Position numbers and translations under genes: made by a program. Below are positions 55,165-63,928 of a stretch of DNA of 64,000 nt, piece by piece. This stretch comes from Acinetobacter terrae (GTDB lineage Bacteria; Pseudomonadota; Gammaproteobacteria; Pseudomonadales; Moraxellaceae). How positions within the stretch are numbered: position 1 is the stretch's first letter; every line of letters starts with the position of its first letter. A model generated the notes under the pieces. That model was not told the DNA's origin. It saw nothing but the letters and a program-made list of their open reading frames with translations, and made no database searches. Location: NCBI RefSeq assembly GCF_013004375.1, contig NZ_JABERI010000026.1, positions 62,001 to 126,000 of the forward strand, in the 5' to 3' direction.

Positions 55165-56158
55165 TAGAGCTTATCACCTTTAAAACTTCCTCAGCTGATC
55201 TCCTATAAGATAAAGTTACATTAAATTCATCTATAGCCAAACCAATCGGTATCATACAAATAATTTGTTCAGAAGATTTTATTTTAATTTTTTCTGCAAG
55301 CTTATTTTCTTCATAAATAGTTTTACCCCAATTTGCGGGACAGCAGGCTATTTCATAAAAATGTAAAGCATAGAGTAAATTCATTAAGTAAATACCCCCA
55401 TCTATATACAATTGATTCCGCTCTCCAATAGTATAAAAATATTCTCTATTACAAGTTAAAATAAGTAATTGATTAATATTTTCAGTATAGCCATTGAGCC
55501 CCCCCTGAACGTGTAGACAAAAATCAATTAAACTTTTATCTTCCACCAAATAAACTTTTGAAGCCTGACGGTTACATACTGAAGGGGCATTATTAGCCAA
55601 TGTGATAGCATCAAGAATCTTTTGATAACTAACTTTTTCTCCCGTAAAATTTCTTACACTTTTCCTTGAAAAGGAAAAATCAAAAAAGTTTGCATTTTTC
55701 TTATAAAAGTCATTTTTTAAGTAACATACCTTACCAGAATTGAAATCCAATCCCACATCTTTAATTATTTTCTTATATTTATCGTATTGTTCTAATGTAT
55801 AATAGTCTGAAATATCAATTCCAGCATTTTCATGTAATTCATAATATTCAATGACTACTTTATATGCAATAAAAATTTGAGAATTACTAGCATTTTCCAT
55901 GATATCAAAATCATTTAAATAACTATGCAAGTTGATCACTCTTTGCATAGCAAATTTTGGCTTCATAGGACTAAACAACATTCCTTTTTCAATAGAGTGA
56001 TAGTTTAAAATAAGCTCACATTCTTTATTTTCCAAACTATCTACTTTATTAACAGTAGAATATTTCCAATATTTTAAAAAATCACTTCCATAGTTAATGG
56101 TTAAATGTATTATTTTTTTAAATACATTAGGTATAATTTTCTTTAAAATCCTAGTCAT
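55157..56158 (-). CDS. nitroreductase-family flavoprotein in K locus
   Basis: A 333-residue protein. The C-terminal two thirds match the nitroreductase fold: FSRKSVRNFTGEKVSYQKIL (FMN-binding R-K-S-V-R-x-F), ANNAPSVCNRQASKVYLVED, and ALHFYEIACCPANWG. The N-terminal about 130 residues (LILNYHSIEKGMLFS, RVINLHSYLND) are an extra helical part. The usual chemistry of the fold is FMN-dependent two-electron reduction. Its task in a capsule cluster is not established; a redox tailoring step on a sugar is conceivable. The ATG at 56158 is preferred to the in-frame TTG at 56170. It overlaps the pyruvyltransferase gene by 8 bases. Confidence 0.8.
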   Translation of the reverse strand: MTRILKKIIPNVFKKIIHLTINYGSDFLKYWKYSTVNKVDSLENKECELILNYHSIEKGMLFSPMKPKFAMQRVINLHSYLNDFDIMENASNSQIFIAYKVVIEYYELHENAGIDISDYYTLEQYDKYKKIIKDVGLDFNSGKVCYLKNDFYKKNANFFDFSFSRKSVRNFTGEKVSYQKILDAITLANNAPSVCNRQASKVYLVEDKSLIDFCLHVQGGLNGYTENINQLLILTCNREYFYTIGERNQLYIDGGIYLMNLLYALHFYEIACCPANWGKTIYEENKLAEKIKIKSSEQIICMIPIGLAIDEFNVTLSYRRSAEEVLKVISSND

Positions 56159-56208
56159 TAAAAAATCCAAAAAATATTCACGAGTTCATTAAACTTAAAA
56201 AAACACAA

Positions 56209-57726
56209 TTATTTCATATATTTTTTAAGATTTAATAAAATATAATTTCTTTCTATTTTATTTAATCCCAAAAATAAAATACTAATTAGCACACTAATGA
56301 TAATTGTAAAAGACAAAAAAATAAATGACAAAAAATCATTTGATAGATTTATATTATTTTTGAAAAACAAGGCTAACATTACTGAGGCTATTGTAACCAA
56401 AGAAATCTTCAAAATGACATTTTTCAAATAAAAAGTTACTTTGAAGTTCAATAAATTCTTTAAAAAAACCATTCTAAATAACAAACAAATAATTGAAATT
56501 AAAATAGAAACCCAATATACAACAAGAGCTTCTGTAAATACTTTCAAAGCAAAATAACTTATAGGTAAATTTAAAAATATTATAAAGCCTAATACAATTT
56601 GGTATTTTTTCACATTTCCTGTTGCTTGCACTGCTGTCATTAATACCCCCGAAAGACTTTCAATAAGTAAAGCAACCAATGCCATCTGTAAAAAAATCGT
56701 CAAATAACTCGGAAAATCATGTAACCACAATTTCAATAAATATTGAGTATTAAATAAAATAGGTAAAATTACCAATAAACAAAAAAAGAAACTAAATTTT
56801 GAAATAGTATGAATTAGTAAAATATTTCGATCATTATCCCCCTCTGCATAACTTTTATATACTTGGGGATTACTAGCTATCGTGATCGTATTGATTAATC
56901 CACCGACTATTCCAGTCACAGTATTTGCAATTGCATATGCAGAGTTTAAAACAACGCCAAAAAAAATATTCAATAAAATATTTACACCTTGTATTTTGGC
57001 TACGGCAGCAAAGTTACCAAAAATATTCCATGAAGAATAAAAAAACATTCCCTTTAGTAAAGGGAAATTTGAAACTTTCAACTGTATTTTTTTATTAAAT
57101 TTTTTATAACAATATAAAGCATATATAACAAAGACCACCAAACTTGAACTCACATACAAAACTGTATATTTTTCCAACAATGGCTCTTGCATAAAATACA
57201 AACAATAAATTATTCCCAATTTAGAAACAGCATCATACAGAGATAATCCTGCATAAAAAGACATCTTTTCTTTTGCTAGTATTAGTGCATTAAAAGGGGC
57301 TTGAAATATCGAAATAAAAATAGAAATCACTGCAAAGTAGAATACAAAATTTGCAGATTTTATATAGCTTAAATCAATAGATAATACTCTATTTAACATT
57401 AAATTTTTTAAACTTAGCAGAATAACCGAAACAGTTACTGCTATTAATAAGTGTAAAAATAAACTACTACTCCAAACATCTTCAAATAGTTGATTATTTT
57501 TTTTACCAATATAATAAGACAAATATCTTTGAGTAGATAAAACCATCGCACCATTTATAAATGCAAATAAAGCAGCAACCCCAAAAACGAGATTAAATAA
57601 CCCGTATTCTTCAGCACCAAGTATTACCAATAATTCACGCACTGAAAACAAGCCAACAATACTAATGACAATAGTACGCATTGCTAAAAAAATAGAATTT
57701 CTTACAATTAGACTGTTATTTGTCAT
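56209..57726 (-). CDS. wzx: Wzx-type polysaccharide flippase
   Basis: A 505-residue protein with about twelve to fourteen membrane helices and no large soluble domain, of the MATE/MOP-type polysaccharide exporter superfamily. Typical pieces are RNSIFLAMRTIVISIVGLFS-VRELL, LGAEEYGLFNLVFGVAALF, INGAMVLSTQRYLSYYIGKK, and the GIVGGLINTITIASNPQVYKS block. Wzx flips undecaprenyl-linked K units to the periplasm for Wzy. It is the first gene of the central AT-rich set, next to gna, which is a common wzx position in Acinetobacter K loci. Confidence 0.9.
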   Translation of the reverse strand: MTNNSLIVRNSIFLAMRTIVISIVGLFSVRELLVILGAEEYGLFNLVFGVAALFAFINGAMVLSTQRYLSYYIGKKNNQLFEDVWSSSLFLHLLIAVTVSVILLSLKNLMLNRVLSIDLSYIKSANFVFYFAVISIFISIFQAPFNALILAKEKMSFYAGLSLYDAVSKLGIIYCLYFMQEPLLEKYTVLYVSSSLVVFVIYALYCYKKFNKKIQLKVSNFPLLKGMFFYSSWNIFGNFAAVAKIQGVNILLNIFFGVVLNSAYAIANTVTGIVGGLINTITIASNPQVYKSYAEGDNDRNILLIHTISKFSFFFCLLVILPILFNTQYLLKLWLHDFPSYLTIFLQMALVALLIESLSGVLMTAVQATGNVKKYQIVLGFIIFLNLPISYFALKVFTEALVVYWVSILISIICLLFRMVFLKNLLNFKVTFYLKNVILKISLVTIASVMLALFFKNNINLSNDFLSFIFLSFTIIISVLISILFLGLNKIERNYILLNLKKYMK

Positions 57727-57881
57727 TAATTAACAACTCTTTCAATTATTTAAACTTAGAATATATTTACATTAGATAATTCTCCCAAGCTTATCGGTAA
57801 AGCTTTTCAAATAACATCTTTTCTAGCACATAACTATTCAATCCATTTTTGATGAGTATCAAAACTAATAAAAATATTATC

Positions 57882-59159
57882 TTATAAACGAATTGAACTT
57901 TCTGCTTTATCCAAAATATATTTCAAGTCATATAGCACATAGTTTTCTCTAGACAATCTTTTAAAATCTGCTATCGACATATTTTTAAATTCATCATGTG
58001 CAACAGCCAATATTACTGCGTCATAATGATGCTCTTGTAACTGGGTAATGGGCGTTAAACCATATTCATGTTTAGCCTCATCTATATCCACCCAAGGATC
58101 ATAAATATCTAGGTCTAGATCATATTCTTTTAAAGCATTGACCATATCTACAATTTTGGTATTACGTATATCAGGACAGTTTTCTTTAAAACTTAAACCC
58201 ATGACTAAAATTTTTGAACCAACGACCTGAATACGTTTTTTTACCATCTCTTTAATTAACTGAGTGGCAACATATTCACCCATACGGTCATTTAAACGTC
58301 GTGCCGCTAAAATAATTTCTGGATGCAACCCAATGGACTGTGCTTTATGGGTTAGATAGTATGGATCGACACCAATACAATGCCCTCCCACTAAGCCTGG
58401 ACGGAAAGGCAAAAAGTTCCACTTTGTACCTGCTGCCTTTAATACTTCTTCGGTATCAATCCCTAGTTTATTAAAGATCAAAGCCAATTCATTAATTAAA
58501 GCAATATTGACATCACGTTGCGTGTTTTCAATGACCTTTGCAGCTTCAGCTACTTTTATACTTGAAGCCTTATACGTCCCTGCTTCAATGACCAAGTTAT
58601 AAACCTGGTCAACGAAGTCCGCGACTTCAGGGGTAGAACCCGAGGTGATTTTTAAAATATTGGTGACACGCCGTAGCTTATCCCCTGGATTAATACGCTC
58701 TGGACTATAACCGGCAAAAAAGTCCTGATTAAATTTAAGACCAGACACTTGCTCTAGCACAGGAATACAGGTTTCTTCAGTTGCACCTGGATATACAGTT
58801 GATTCATAGACAACCACATCCCCTTTATTTAATACCTTAGCAATACTGGTTGAAGCTTTAATTAAAGGCGTTAAATCAGGCTGTTTAAAATCATCAATTG
58901 GTGTAGGGACGGTTACAATGAAAAAATTGCAGCTTTTTAAATCTTCTAAATTTGCAGAATAACTGAGTTGAATGGCTCTTTTAAGCTCTTCGGGCGACAC
59001 TTCCAAGGTATGATCTTGCGCACTTTGTAATTCTTCAATCCGTTTTTGATGAATATCAAAGCCGACCACTGGAACTTTTTTGCCAAACTCTACCGCCAAA
59101 GGCAAACCGACATATCCTAAACCAATCACGGCAATCTTGAGTTCTGACAAAGTTAGCAT
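57882..59159 (-). CDS. gna: UDP-N-acetyl-hexosamine 6-dehydrogenase
   Basis: A 425-residue nucleotide-sugar dehydrogenase: [20 protein letters not shown] for [64 protein letters not shown] and [15 protein letters not shown] with the active-site cysteine. It belongs to the WbpO/TviB/Gna branch, which oxidises UDP-GlcNAc or UDP-GalNAc to the uronic acid. In Acinetobacter K loci gna is the first gene divergent from wza, as here. The GlcNAc versus GalNAc preference cannot be fixed by eye. Confidence 0.95.
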   Translation of the reverse strand: MLTLSELKIAVIGLGYVGLPLAVEFGKKVPVVGFDIHQKRIEELQSAQDHTLEVSPEELKRAIQLSYSANLEDLKSCNFFIVTVPTPIDDFKQPDLTPLIKASTSIAKVLNKGDVVVYESTVYPGATEETCIPVLEQVSGLKFNQDFFAGYSPERINPGDKLRRVTNILKITSGSTPEVADFVDQVYNLVIEAGTYKASSIKVAEAAKVIENTQRDVNIALINELALIFNKLGIDTEEVLKAAGTKWNFLPFRPGLVGGHCIGVDPYYLTHKAQSIGLHPEIILAARRLNDRMGEYVATQLIKEMVKKRIQVVGSKILVMGLSFKENCPDIRNTKIVDMVNALKEYDLDLDIYDPWVDIDEAKHEYGLTPITQLQEHHYDAVILAVAHDEFKNMSIADFKRLSRENYVLYDLKYILDKAESSIRL

Positions 59160-59463
59160 TTTTGAGCCTTGCTTATTTATATAATCTAAGGGTTAAATAA
59201 AACGAGGGCAATTCTAACAGAATAATCAAGTATTTTCCGTTGTTAATTTATATAAAGGTACATTAAAAAATTGACTAAATATTTTCTCGAAAAATAGATT
59301 TCTATTGCATTGAATAATAGCTTTATTTTTTTTATTCAACACCTTTCATCTATTTATCTCTCGTAAACAACTTACAATTTGCTATATTTTTTTCGTAATT
59401 AGAAAGGTAGAATAGTTTAAGTTTAAGTTTAAGTTTTTAATAATTTTTACAACAGGATTTAGA
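59160..59463. promoter_or_regulatory. divergent gna/wza promoter region
   Basis: Three hundred AT-rich bases between the minus-strand biosynthesis operon and wza-wzb-wzc; both promoters must lie here. The most regular element is at 59414-59437, where the hexamer AGTTTA is repeated three times in tandem followed by AGTTTTTAA, about 30-50 bases upstream of the wza start. No JUMPstart-like block was recognised. Confidence 0.5.
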
Positions 59464-60567
59464 GTGAGAAAAATTCAATATACTGCTTTATTGGTTTTAA
59501 GTTGTTCCATGACGGGTTGTGCAGTCACTTCTGGTTTACAAACTTATGATTTACCAACTGAAGGAGTTTACCAAACGGATTTAGGCACTCAGGTGAATGT
59601 AATTCAACTCACTCAAGAATCTTTATTTGCGGTACAACCTGCCGAAATTAATCTTCGTCAAGATTATGCTCATTTATTTAATACTTCCCATAAAAATTAT
59701 AAATTAAGTAGGGGTGATGTTCTTTCTGTTTATTTGTGGGCATATCCAGATATTACCCCACCAACAACAACTATTAGTAATGAACAATCAGTACAAGCCA
59801 ACGGTTATCAAATTGACCAAAATGGCTATATTCAATTTCCCATGATTGGCCGTTATAAAGCAGCTGGAAAGTCATTAAACCAAGTCAATCAGGAATTACG
59901 TAGCCAGCTTGGCCGTTATTTAAAAACCCCTGATGTGATTGCACGGGTGTTGTCTTATCAAGGTCAGCGTTTCTCTGTGCAAGGTAATGTCACTAAGGGC
60001 GGGCAATTCGCACTGAGCGATCAACCTGTCAGTGTATATACCGCTTTAGGTATGGCAGGTGGCGTGAACTCTCAGCAAGGTGATAATGCTTCGATTACTC
60101 TGGTCAGACAAGGCCGTACGTATAAACTCAATACCATTGAGCTGGAAAAAGCCGGACTCTCTTTACACAACTTATTAATCCAACCGAATGATACTTTGTA
60201 TGTCAATTCACGTGAAAACCAGAAAATTTATGTGATGGGCGAATCGGGTAAAAACCAGTCCTTACCTATGCGTGATCAGGGCATGAGTTTAAGTGATGTA
60301 TTAGGTGAAAGTTTAGGCTTAAATCCGCTATCTGCCAGTCGCAGTAAAATTTATGTGGTTCGTAGCAATGCCGTCGACACCTCTACAGAAGTTTATCAGT
60401 TGGATTTAACCAGCATTGCCGATTTTGGTTTAGCCAACAAGTTCAAAATGCGCAGCAATGATATTGTCTATGTTGATGCTTCTGGACTTGCTCGTTGGCA
60501 ACGTGTGATTAATCAGGTTATTCCTTTTTCCAGCATTGTGAATACTGCAAATAATTTGGGCAATTAA
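59464..60567 (+). CDS. wza: Wza outer-membrane capsule export lipoprotein
   Basis: A 367-residue lipoprotein beginning at GTG with AGGA 6 bases upstream. The signal peptide ends in a lipobox, S-M-T-G-C, with the lipidated cysteine at residue 19. The polysaccharide export domain (YKLSRGDVLSVYLWAYPDIT; YQIDQNGYIQFPMIGRYKAA) and SLBB repeats (FSVQGNVTKGGQFALSDQP; IYVMGESGKNQSLPMRD) follow, with a C-terminal helix (LARWQRVINQVIPFSSIVNT) that forms the outer-membrane barrel in E. coli Wza. It is the second export protein in the window beside KpsD. It is the first gene of wza-wzb-wzc. Confidence 0.95.
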   Translation: MRKIQYTALLVLSCSMTGCAVTSGLQTYDLPTEGVYQTDLGTQVNVIQLTQESLFAVQPAEINLRQDYAHLFNTSHKNYKLSRGDVLSVYLWAYPDITPPTTTISNEQSVQANGYQIDQNGYIQFPMIGRYKAAGKSLNQVNQELRSQLGRYLKTPDVIARVLSYQGQRFSVQGNVTKGGQFALSDQPVSVYTALGMAGGVNSQQGDNASITLVRQGRTYKLNTIELEKAGLSLHNLLIQPNDTLYVNSRENQKIYVMGESGKNQSLPMRDQGMSLSDVLGESLGLNPLSASRSKIYVVRSNAVDTSTEVYQLDLTSIADFGLANKFKMRSNDIVYVDASGLARWQRVINQVIPFSSIVNTANNLGN

Positions 60568-60568
60568 C

Positions 60569-60997
60569 ATGAATATTCAAAATATTCTTGTGGTTTGTGT
60601 GGGCAATATCTGTCGTAGTCCAATGGCCGAATATCTGTTAAAACAGCAGTATCCGCAGCTTCATATTGAGTCGGCAGGTATTTCCGGTTTAACCGGCCAT
60701 GCCGCAGACCCAAAAGCACAATTATGCATGCAGCGTTTAGGCATCGATATGCAACCGCATATTGCCAAGAAGCTAAATAGTGACATGATTAAAAAAGCCG
60801 ATTTAATCTTGGTCATGAGCCAGAATCAGCAAAAGCATTTGGAACAAACCTGGCCTTTTGCTAAAGGCAAGACCTTCCGATTAGGGCATTGGCAAGGTAG
60901 AAATGTACCTGACCCCTACCAGCACGAACAATTGGTCTTTGATGAAACCTGTCAGCTCATACAAGATTGTATTAGCGGCTGGACAAAACATATTTAA
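60569..60997 (+). CDS. wzb: Wzb low-molecular-weight protein tyrosine phosphatase
   Basis: A 142-residue LMW-PTP: the P-loop VCVGNICRSPMAEYLL near the N-terminus holds the nucleophilic cysteine and arginine, and NVPDPYQHEQ carries the general-acid aspartate. It dephosphorylates the tyrosine tail of Wzc, cycling the kinase during capsule assembly. It starts one base after the wza stop. Confidence 0.97.
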   Translation: MNIQNILVVCVGNICRSPMAEYLLKQQYPQLHIESAGISGLTGHAADPKAQLCMQRLGIDMQPHIAKKLNSDMIKKADLILVMSQNQQKHLEQTWPFAKGKTFRLGHWQGRNVPDPYQHEQLVFDETCQLIQDCISGWTKHI

Positions 60998-61015
60998 CTT
61001 TTTGATAGCAAAATT

Positions 61016-63217
61016 ATGAGCCAAACCCCCAATACCGAAGATACAATTGATTTAAAAGAGCTGTTTTTTTCACTCATTGCGCAATGGAAACTCATCGCAC
61101 TGTGTGTGATTTTAAGTCTGGTCTGTGCGTTATTGTATTTAAGAGCCACACCTGACACTTATTCGGTCGATGCACTGGTACAAGTCGAAGAAAGCAAAGG
61201 CACGTCTGCCGCGTTGCTGGGTGACCTGTCCAGCATGATTGAGCAAAAACAGCCAGCTCAAGCTGAAATCGAACTGCTGAAATCACGTTTGGTGCTGGGT
61301 TCGGTCATTAAAAACCTCAACCTGGATTTAAACATTTCAGGTACAGAAAACAGCTTTTTTGACCGTTTACTGAGCCCGCATGCCTATAAAACTCAATATC
61401 AGGCAAACGCTGTTTTATTCCAGGATGACGCCAAGTCTTTTGAGGTGCGAAAATTTGAAGTTCCAGCCTATTATCTAGACAAGAATCTGCTGCTGAATTT
61501 TGATGCCAATAAATTCACCCTGACCGATGCAAAGACCCAGCAAGTCGTTTTTACTGCACCAACCAACCAGGAAAGCCAGCATACTTCAGTCCATGGCATC
61601 TGGAAAGTGGCGATCTATACGCAAGACCCGCTCAAAGACAGCTATACTATTCAAAAAATGTCTTTGCCTGCAGCCATGGGTTCAATTACAAAGAATTATT
61701 CAGTGGCTGAAAAAGGCAAACTGACCGGTATCTTAGGGCTGAATTATCAAGGTCAGGACAAAGAACATATCACGAAAGTTTTAAATTCTATTTTAGTTGC
61801 ATATAGCCAACAAAATGTCGAACGCCGTTCTGCTGAAACAGCTCAAACGCTTAAATTTTTAGATGAGCAATTGCCTGAATTAAAACAACAACTGGATGTG
61901 GCAGAGCGTGAATTTAACAAATTCCGTCAACAATATAATACCGTTGACGTGACCAAAGAATCTGAACTGTATTTAACCCAAAGTATTACCCTAGAGACGC
62001 AAAAATCACAGCTAGAACAACAAGTCGCTGAAGCATCTGCCAAATATACCAATGAACATCCCGTGATGCAGCAAATGAATGCTCAGCTGGGAGCGATTAA
62101 TAAAAAAATAGGTGAGTTGAATGACACGCTAAAACAGTTGCCTGATTTACAGCGTCGCTATTTACAACTGTACCGTGAGGTTGAGGTTAAAACCCAGCTC
62201 TATACCGCATTGCTCAATTCTTACCAGCAACTGCGGATTGCCAAAGCAGGGGAAATTGGTAATGTGCGTGTTGTCGATACTGCGGTTGAGCCAATTAAAC
62301 CAATTGCACCGAAGAAATTACAGATTCTGATTTTATCCATCTTCCTTGGTGGTTTCCTCGGAACCTTACTGGCTCTAGTGCGCAATATGATGCGTTCGGG
62401 CATTAAGGATTCCAGTCAGATTGAAAATGAGCTGGATTTACCGGTATATGCAACAGTACCTCGTTCACCAATTCAAGAAAGCCGCATTAAACTGCTGAAA
62501 AAGAAAAAACATATTCCTATTTTAGCGATTAAAAATGGGGACGATATTGCGATTGAAAGCTTACGCAGCATGCGTACCGCCATTCACTTTGCCATGAGTC
62601 AGGCGAAAAACAATATCATTATGATTTCAGGTCCTGCACCCGAAGTGGGCAAATCCTTTATTTCTACCAACCTGGCCACGATTTTAGCGCAAAGTAATAA
62701 ACGCGTCCTGATCATTGATGGCGATATGCGTCGGGGTTATTTGCATCGATATTTCAACCATGACAACCAACCGGGTCTGGCTGAATATTTAAATAATACC
62801 CAGCAAAGTCTTGAAAATATTATTAAGCCCACTGAAGTTCACAATCTAGAGGTGATGACGCGTGGCAAGATTCCGGTGAACCCTTCCGAACTTTTAAGCT
62901 CGGCAAAATTTGCAGCCATGCTAGAACAGCTTTCACCCAACTATGACCATATTATTATTGATACTCCCCCGGTACTGGCCGTGACCGACGGGATTATCAT
63001 TTCACAATATGCGGGTGTGAATTTGGTGATTGCGCGTTATGCAAAATCACAGATGAAAGAACTGGAATTAACCTTGAATCGTTTTGAACAGGTCAATGTT
63101 AAAGTGAATGGCTTTATTCTGAATGATATTCAACGCGGTACTGGCAGTTATGGTTATGGTTATGGTTATGGTTATAACTATGCCTATGGCTATAAAGCTT
63201 CAAAAGATAATGATTAA
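61016..63217 (+). CDS. wzc: Wzc BY-kinase, polysaccharide co-polymerase
   Basis: A 733-residue protein. A cytoplasmic N-terminus leads to a first membrane helix (about 24-45), a large periplasmic Wzz-type domain with coiled coil (about 260-390), a second helix (about 438-458) and the cytoplasmic BY-kinase domain: Walker A GPAPEVGKSFISTNLA, Walker A' RVLIIDGDMRRGYLHR and Walker B HIIIDTPPVLAV. The tail has eight tyrosines (712, 714, 716, 718, 720, 722, 724, 726), which are autophosphorylation sites. With Wza and Wzb it controls chain length and export. An imperfect TTATGG repeat encodes part of the tail. Confidence 0.96.
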   Translation: MSQTPNTEDTIDLKELFFSLIAQWKLIALCVILSLVCALLYLRATPDTYSVDALVQVEESKGTSAALLGDLSSMIEQKQPAQAEIELLKSRLVLGSVIKNLNLDLNISGTENSFFDRLLSPHAYKTQYQANAVLFQDDAKSFEVRKFEVPAYYLDKNLLLNFDANKFTLTDAKTQQVVFTAPTNQESQHTSVHGIWKVAIYTQDPLKDSYTIQKMSLPAAMGSITKNYSVAEKGKLTGILGLNYQGQDKEHITKVLNSILVAYSQQNVERRSAETAQTLKFLDEQLPELKQQLDVAEREFNKFRQQYNTVDVTKESELYLTQSITLETQKSQLEQQVAEASAKYTNEHPVMQQMNAQLGAINKKIGELNDTLKQLPDLQRRYLQLYREVEVKTQLYTALLNSYQQLRIAKAGEIGNVRVVDTAVEPIKPIAPKKLQILILSIFLGGFLGTLLALVRNMMRSGIKDSSQIENELDLPVYATVPRSPIQESRIKLLKKKKHIPILAIKNGDDIAIESLRSMRTAIHFAMSQAKNNIIMISGPAPEVGKSFISTNLATILAQSNKRVLIIDGDMRRGYLHRYFNHDNQPGLAEYLNNTQQSLENIIKPTEVHNLEVMTRGKIPVNPSELLSSAKFAAMLEQLSPNYDHIIIDTPPVLAVTDGIIISQYAGVNLVIARYAKSQMKELELTLNRFEQVNVKVNGFILNDIQRGTGSYGYGYGYGYNYAYGYKASKDND
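63148..63175 (+). repeat. TTATGG hexamer array in the wzc tyrosine tail
   Basis: Four perfect tandem copies of TTATGG plus a partial fifth, encoding alternating Tyr-Gly. Since the unit is 6 bases, slippage would add or remove Tyr-Gly pairs without breaking the frame. Confidence 0.85.
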
Positions 63218-63262
63218 AACAGATTTGCAATTGAATTTGTTTATTCTAAGAGCGAGTTATTT

Positions 63263-63447
63263 TGATCTGCCCCCAAGAAAGTTGAACGGTTGATTAAGCG
63301 ACTTTTTGGAGCCAGTCAACTTTTCTGGATATATAGTTAAGAGAATAAGCTAGGCTATAAGGCTTCAAACTGATTTGGACTCATACAGTCCAAATCAGTT
63401 TGAAGCCTTTTCTTATTGTAGTATTGTTCTATAAAACGAAAGATAAT
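63263..63447 (-). mobile_element. IS3-family remnant (transposase 3' end and terminus)
   Basis: On the minus strand 63355-63447 reads ...FIEQYYNKKRLQTDLDCMSP-NQFEAL then stop, the typical C-terminus of an IS3-family OrfB transposase. The frame is broken upstream at 63448. The 90 bases beyond the stop end at TGATCTGCCCCCAAGAAAG (63263), which resembles an IS3-type terminal repeat. The rest of the element is gone. It lies between wzc and the decayed galE. Confidence 0.7.
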
Positions 63448-63489
63448 TCATTTTGCTTGGTAGTGAATTACTGCATCAATTGCATATTG

Positions 63490-63696
63490 CTAAAAAGCTT
63501 GATCGAAAACTTGTGCATCACGAATATCGCCTTCACCAAAAGCTGGAGTTTTTTCTGTCAGCGCCTGCACACGGTTCAGGGATTGTTCTGAACTATTGCA
63601 AAGATTATCCAAAACAGCAACCTCATGTCCCGAATTTAACAGTTCCACACAGGTATGCGACCAATATAGCCCCCCAGTCACTAAAATTTTAGCCAT
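63490..63696 (-). pseudogene. decayed galE (N-terminal fragment)
   Basis: Sixty-eight codons matching the start of the intact GalE: MAKILVTGG, then [20 protein letters not shown] and NSSEQSLNRVQAL. Bases coding part of the NAD-binding G-A-G-Y-I-G motif are lost, and the C-terminal four fifths of the gene are absent. Divergence from the copy at 34718-35734 is substantial (roughly one residue in three), so it is not a fresh duplicate. Confidence 0.9.
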
Positions 63697-63803
63697 GTGT
63701 TTTCCCCAGTAATATTTAAATTAATCCTTGAGTAGAGACATCTAAACCATAAATGTCTTACACATCACCATTTAAAATCGGTAACAACTGGTTGGCAATT
63801 TCC
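63697..63803 (-). pseudogene. decayed pgi (3' fragment)
   Basis: The stretch matches the last 30 or so codons of the intact pgi (for example CACCATTTAAAATCGG, the N-G-E-type codons, in both copies) and sits in the same relation to the galE start. It contains a stop and small indels. The remaining five sixths of the gene are missing. Confidence 0.75.
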
Positions 63804-63813
63804 TCAATGATAC

Positions 63814-63914
63814 TTTTTTAATACATCACACCAATAAACCTGATGTCCACACTCTGCCAATAAAGCTGCCATTACACCTGCATAAAGGGTTTGTCCAAAT
63901 ACTGTAACTTTCAT
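63814..63914 (-). pseudogene. decayed ugd (5' fragment)
   Basis: About 101 bases match the first 33 or so codons of intact ugd with only about four mismatches, ending at the same ATG context (CTTTCATAGAAGC on the plus strand in both). It is fused directly to the pgi fragment, so about 2.7 kb of the ancestral pgi-ugd block has been deleted. Confidence 0.88.
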
Positions 63915-63928
63915 AGAAGCCCCTAATT

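Noticed and set aside
59414..59437. AGTTTA repeats as TnsB sites of a left end
   Set aside because: Only the AGTTT core is shared; spacing is 6 bases rather than about 20, and orientation is that of a right end.
59160..59463. JUMPstart/ops element before the K locus
   Set aside because: No GGCGGTAG-like ops core is present in the divergent promoter region.
63453..63692. 79-codon plus-strand ORF after wzc
   Set aside because: It is the antisense of the decayed galE fragment.
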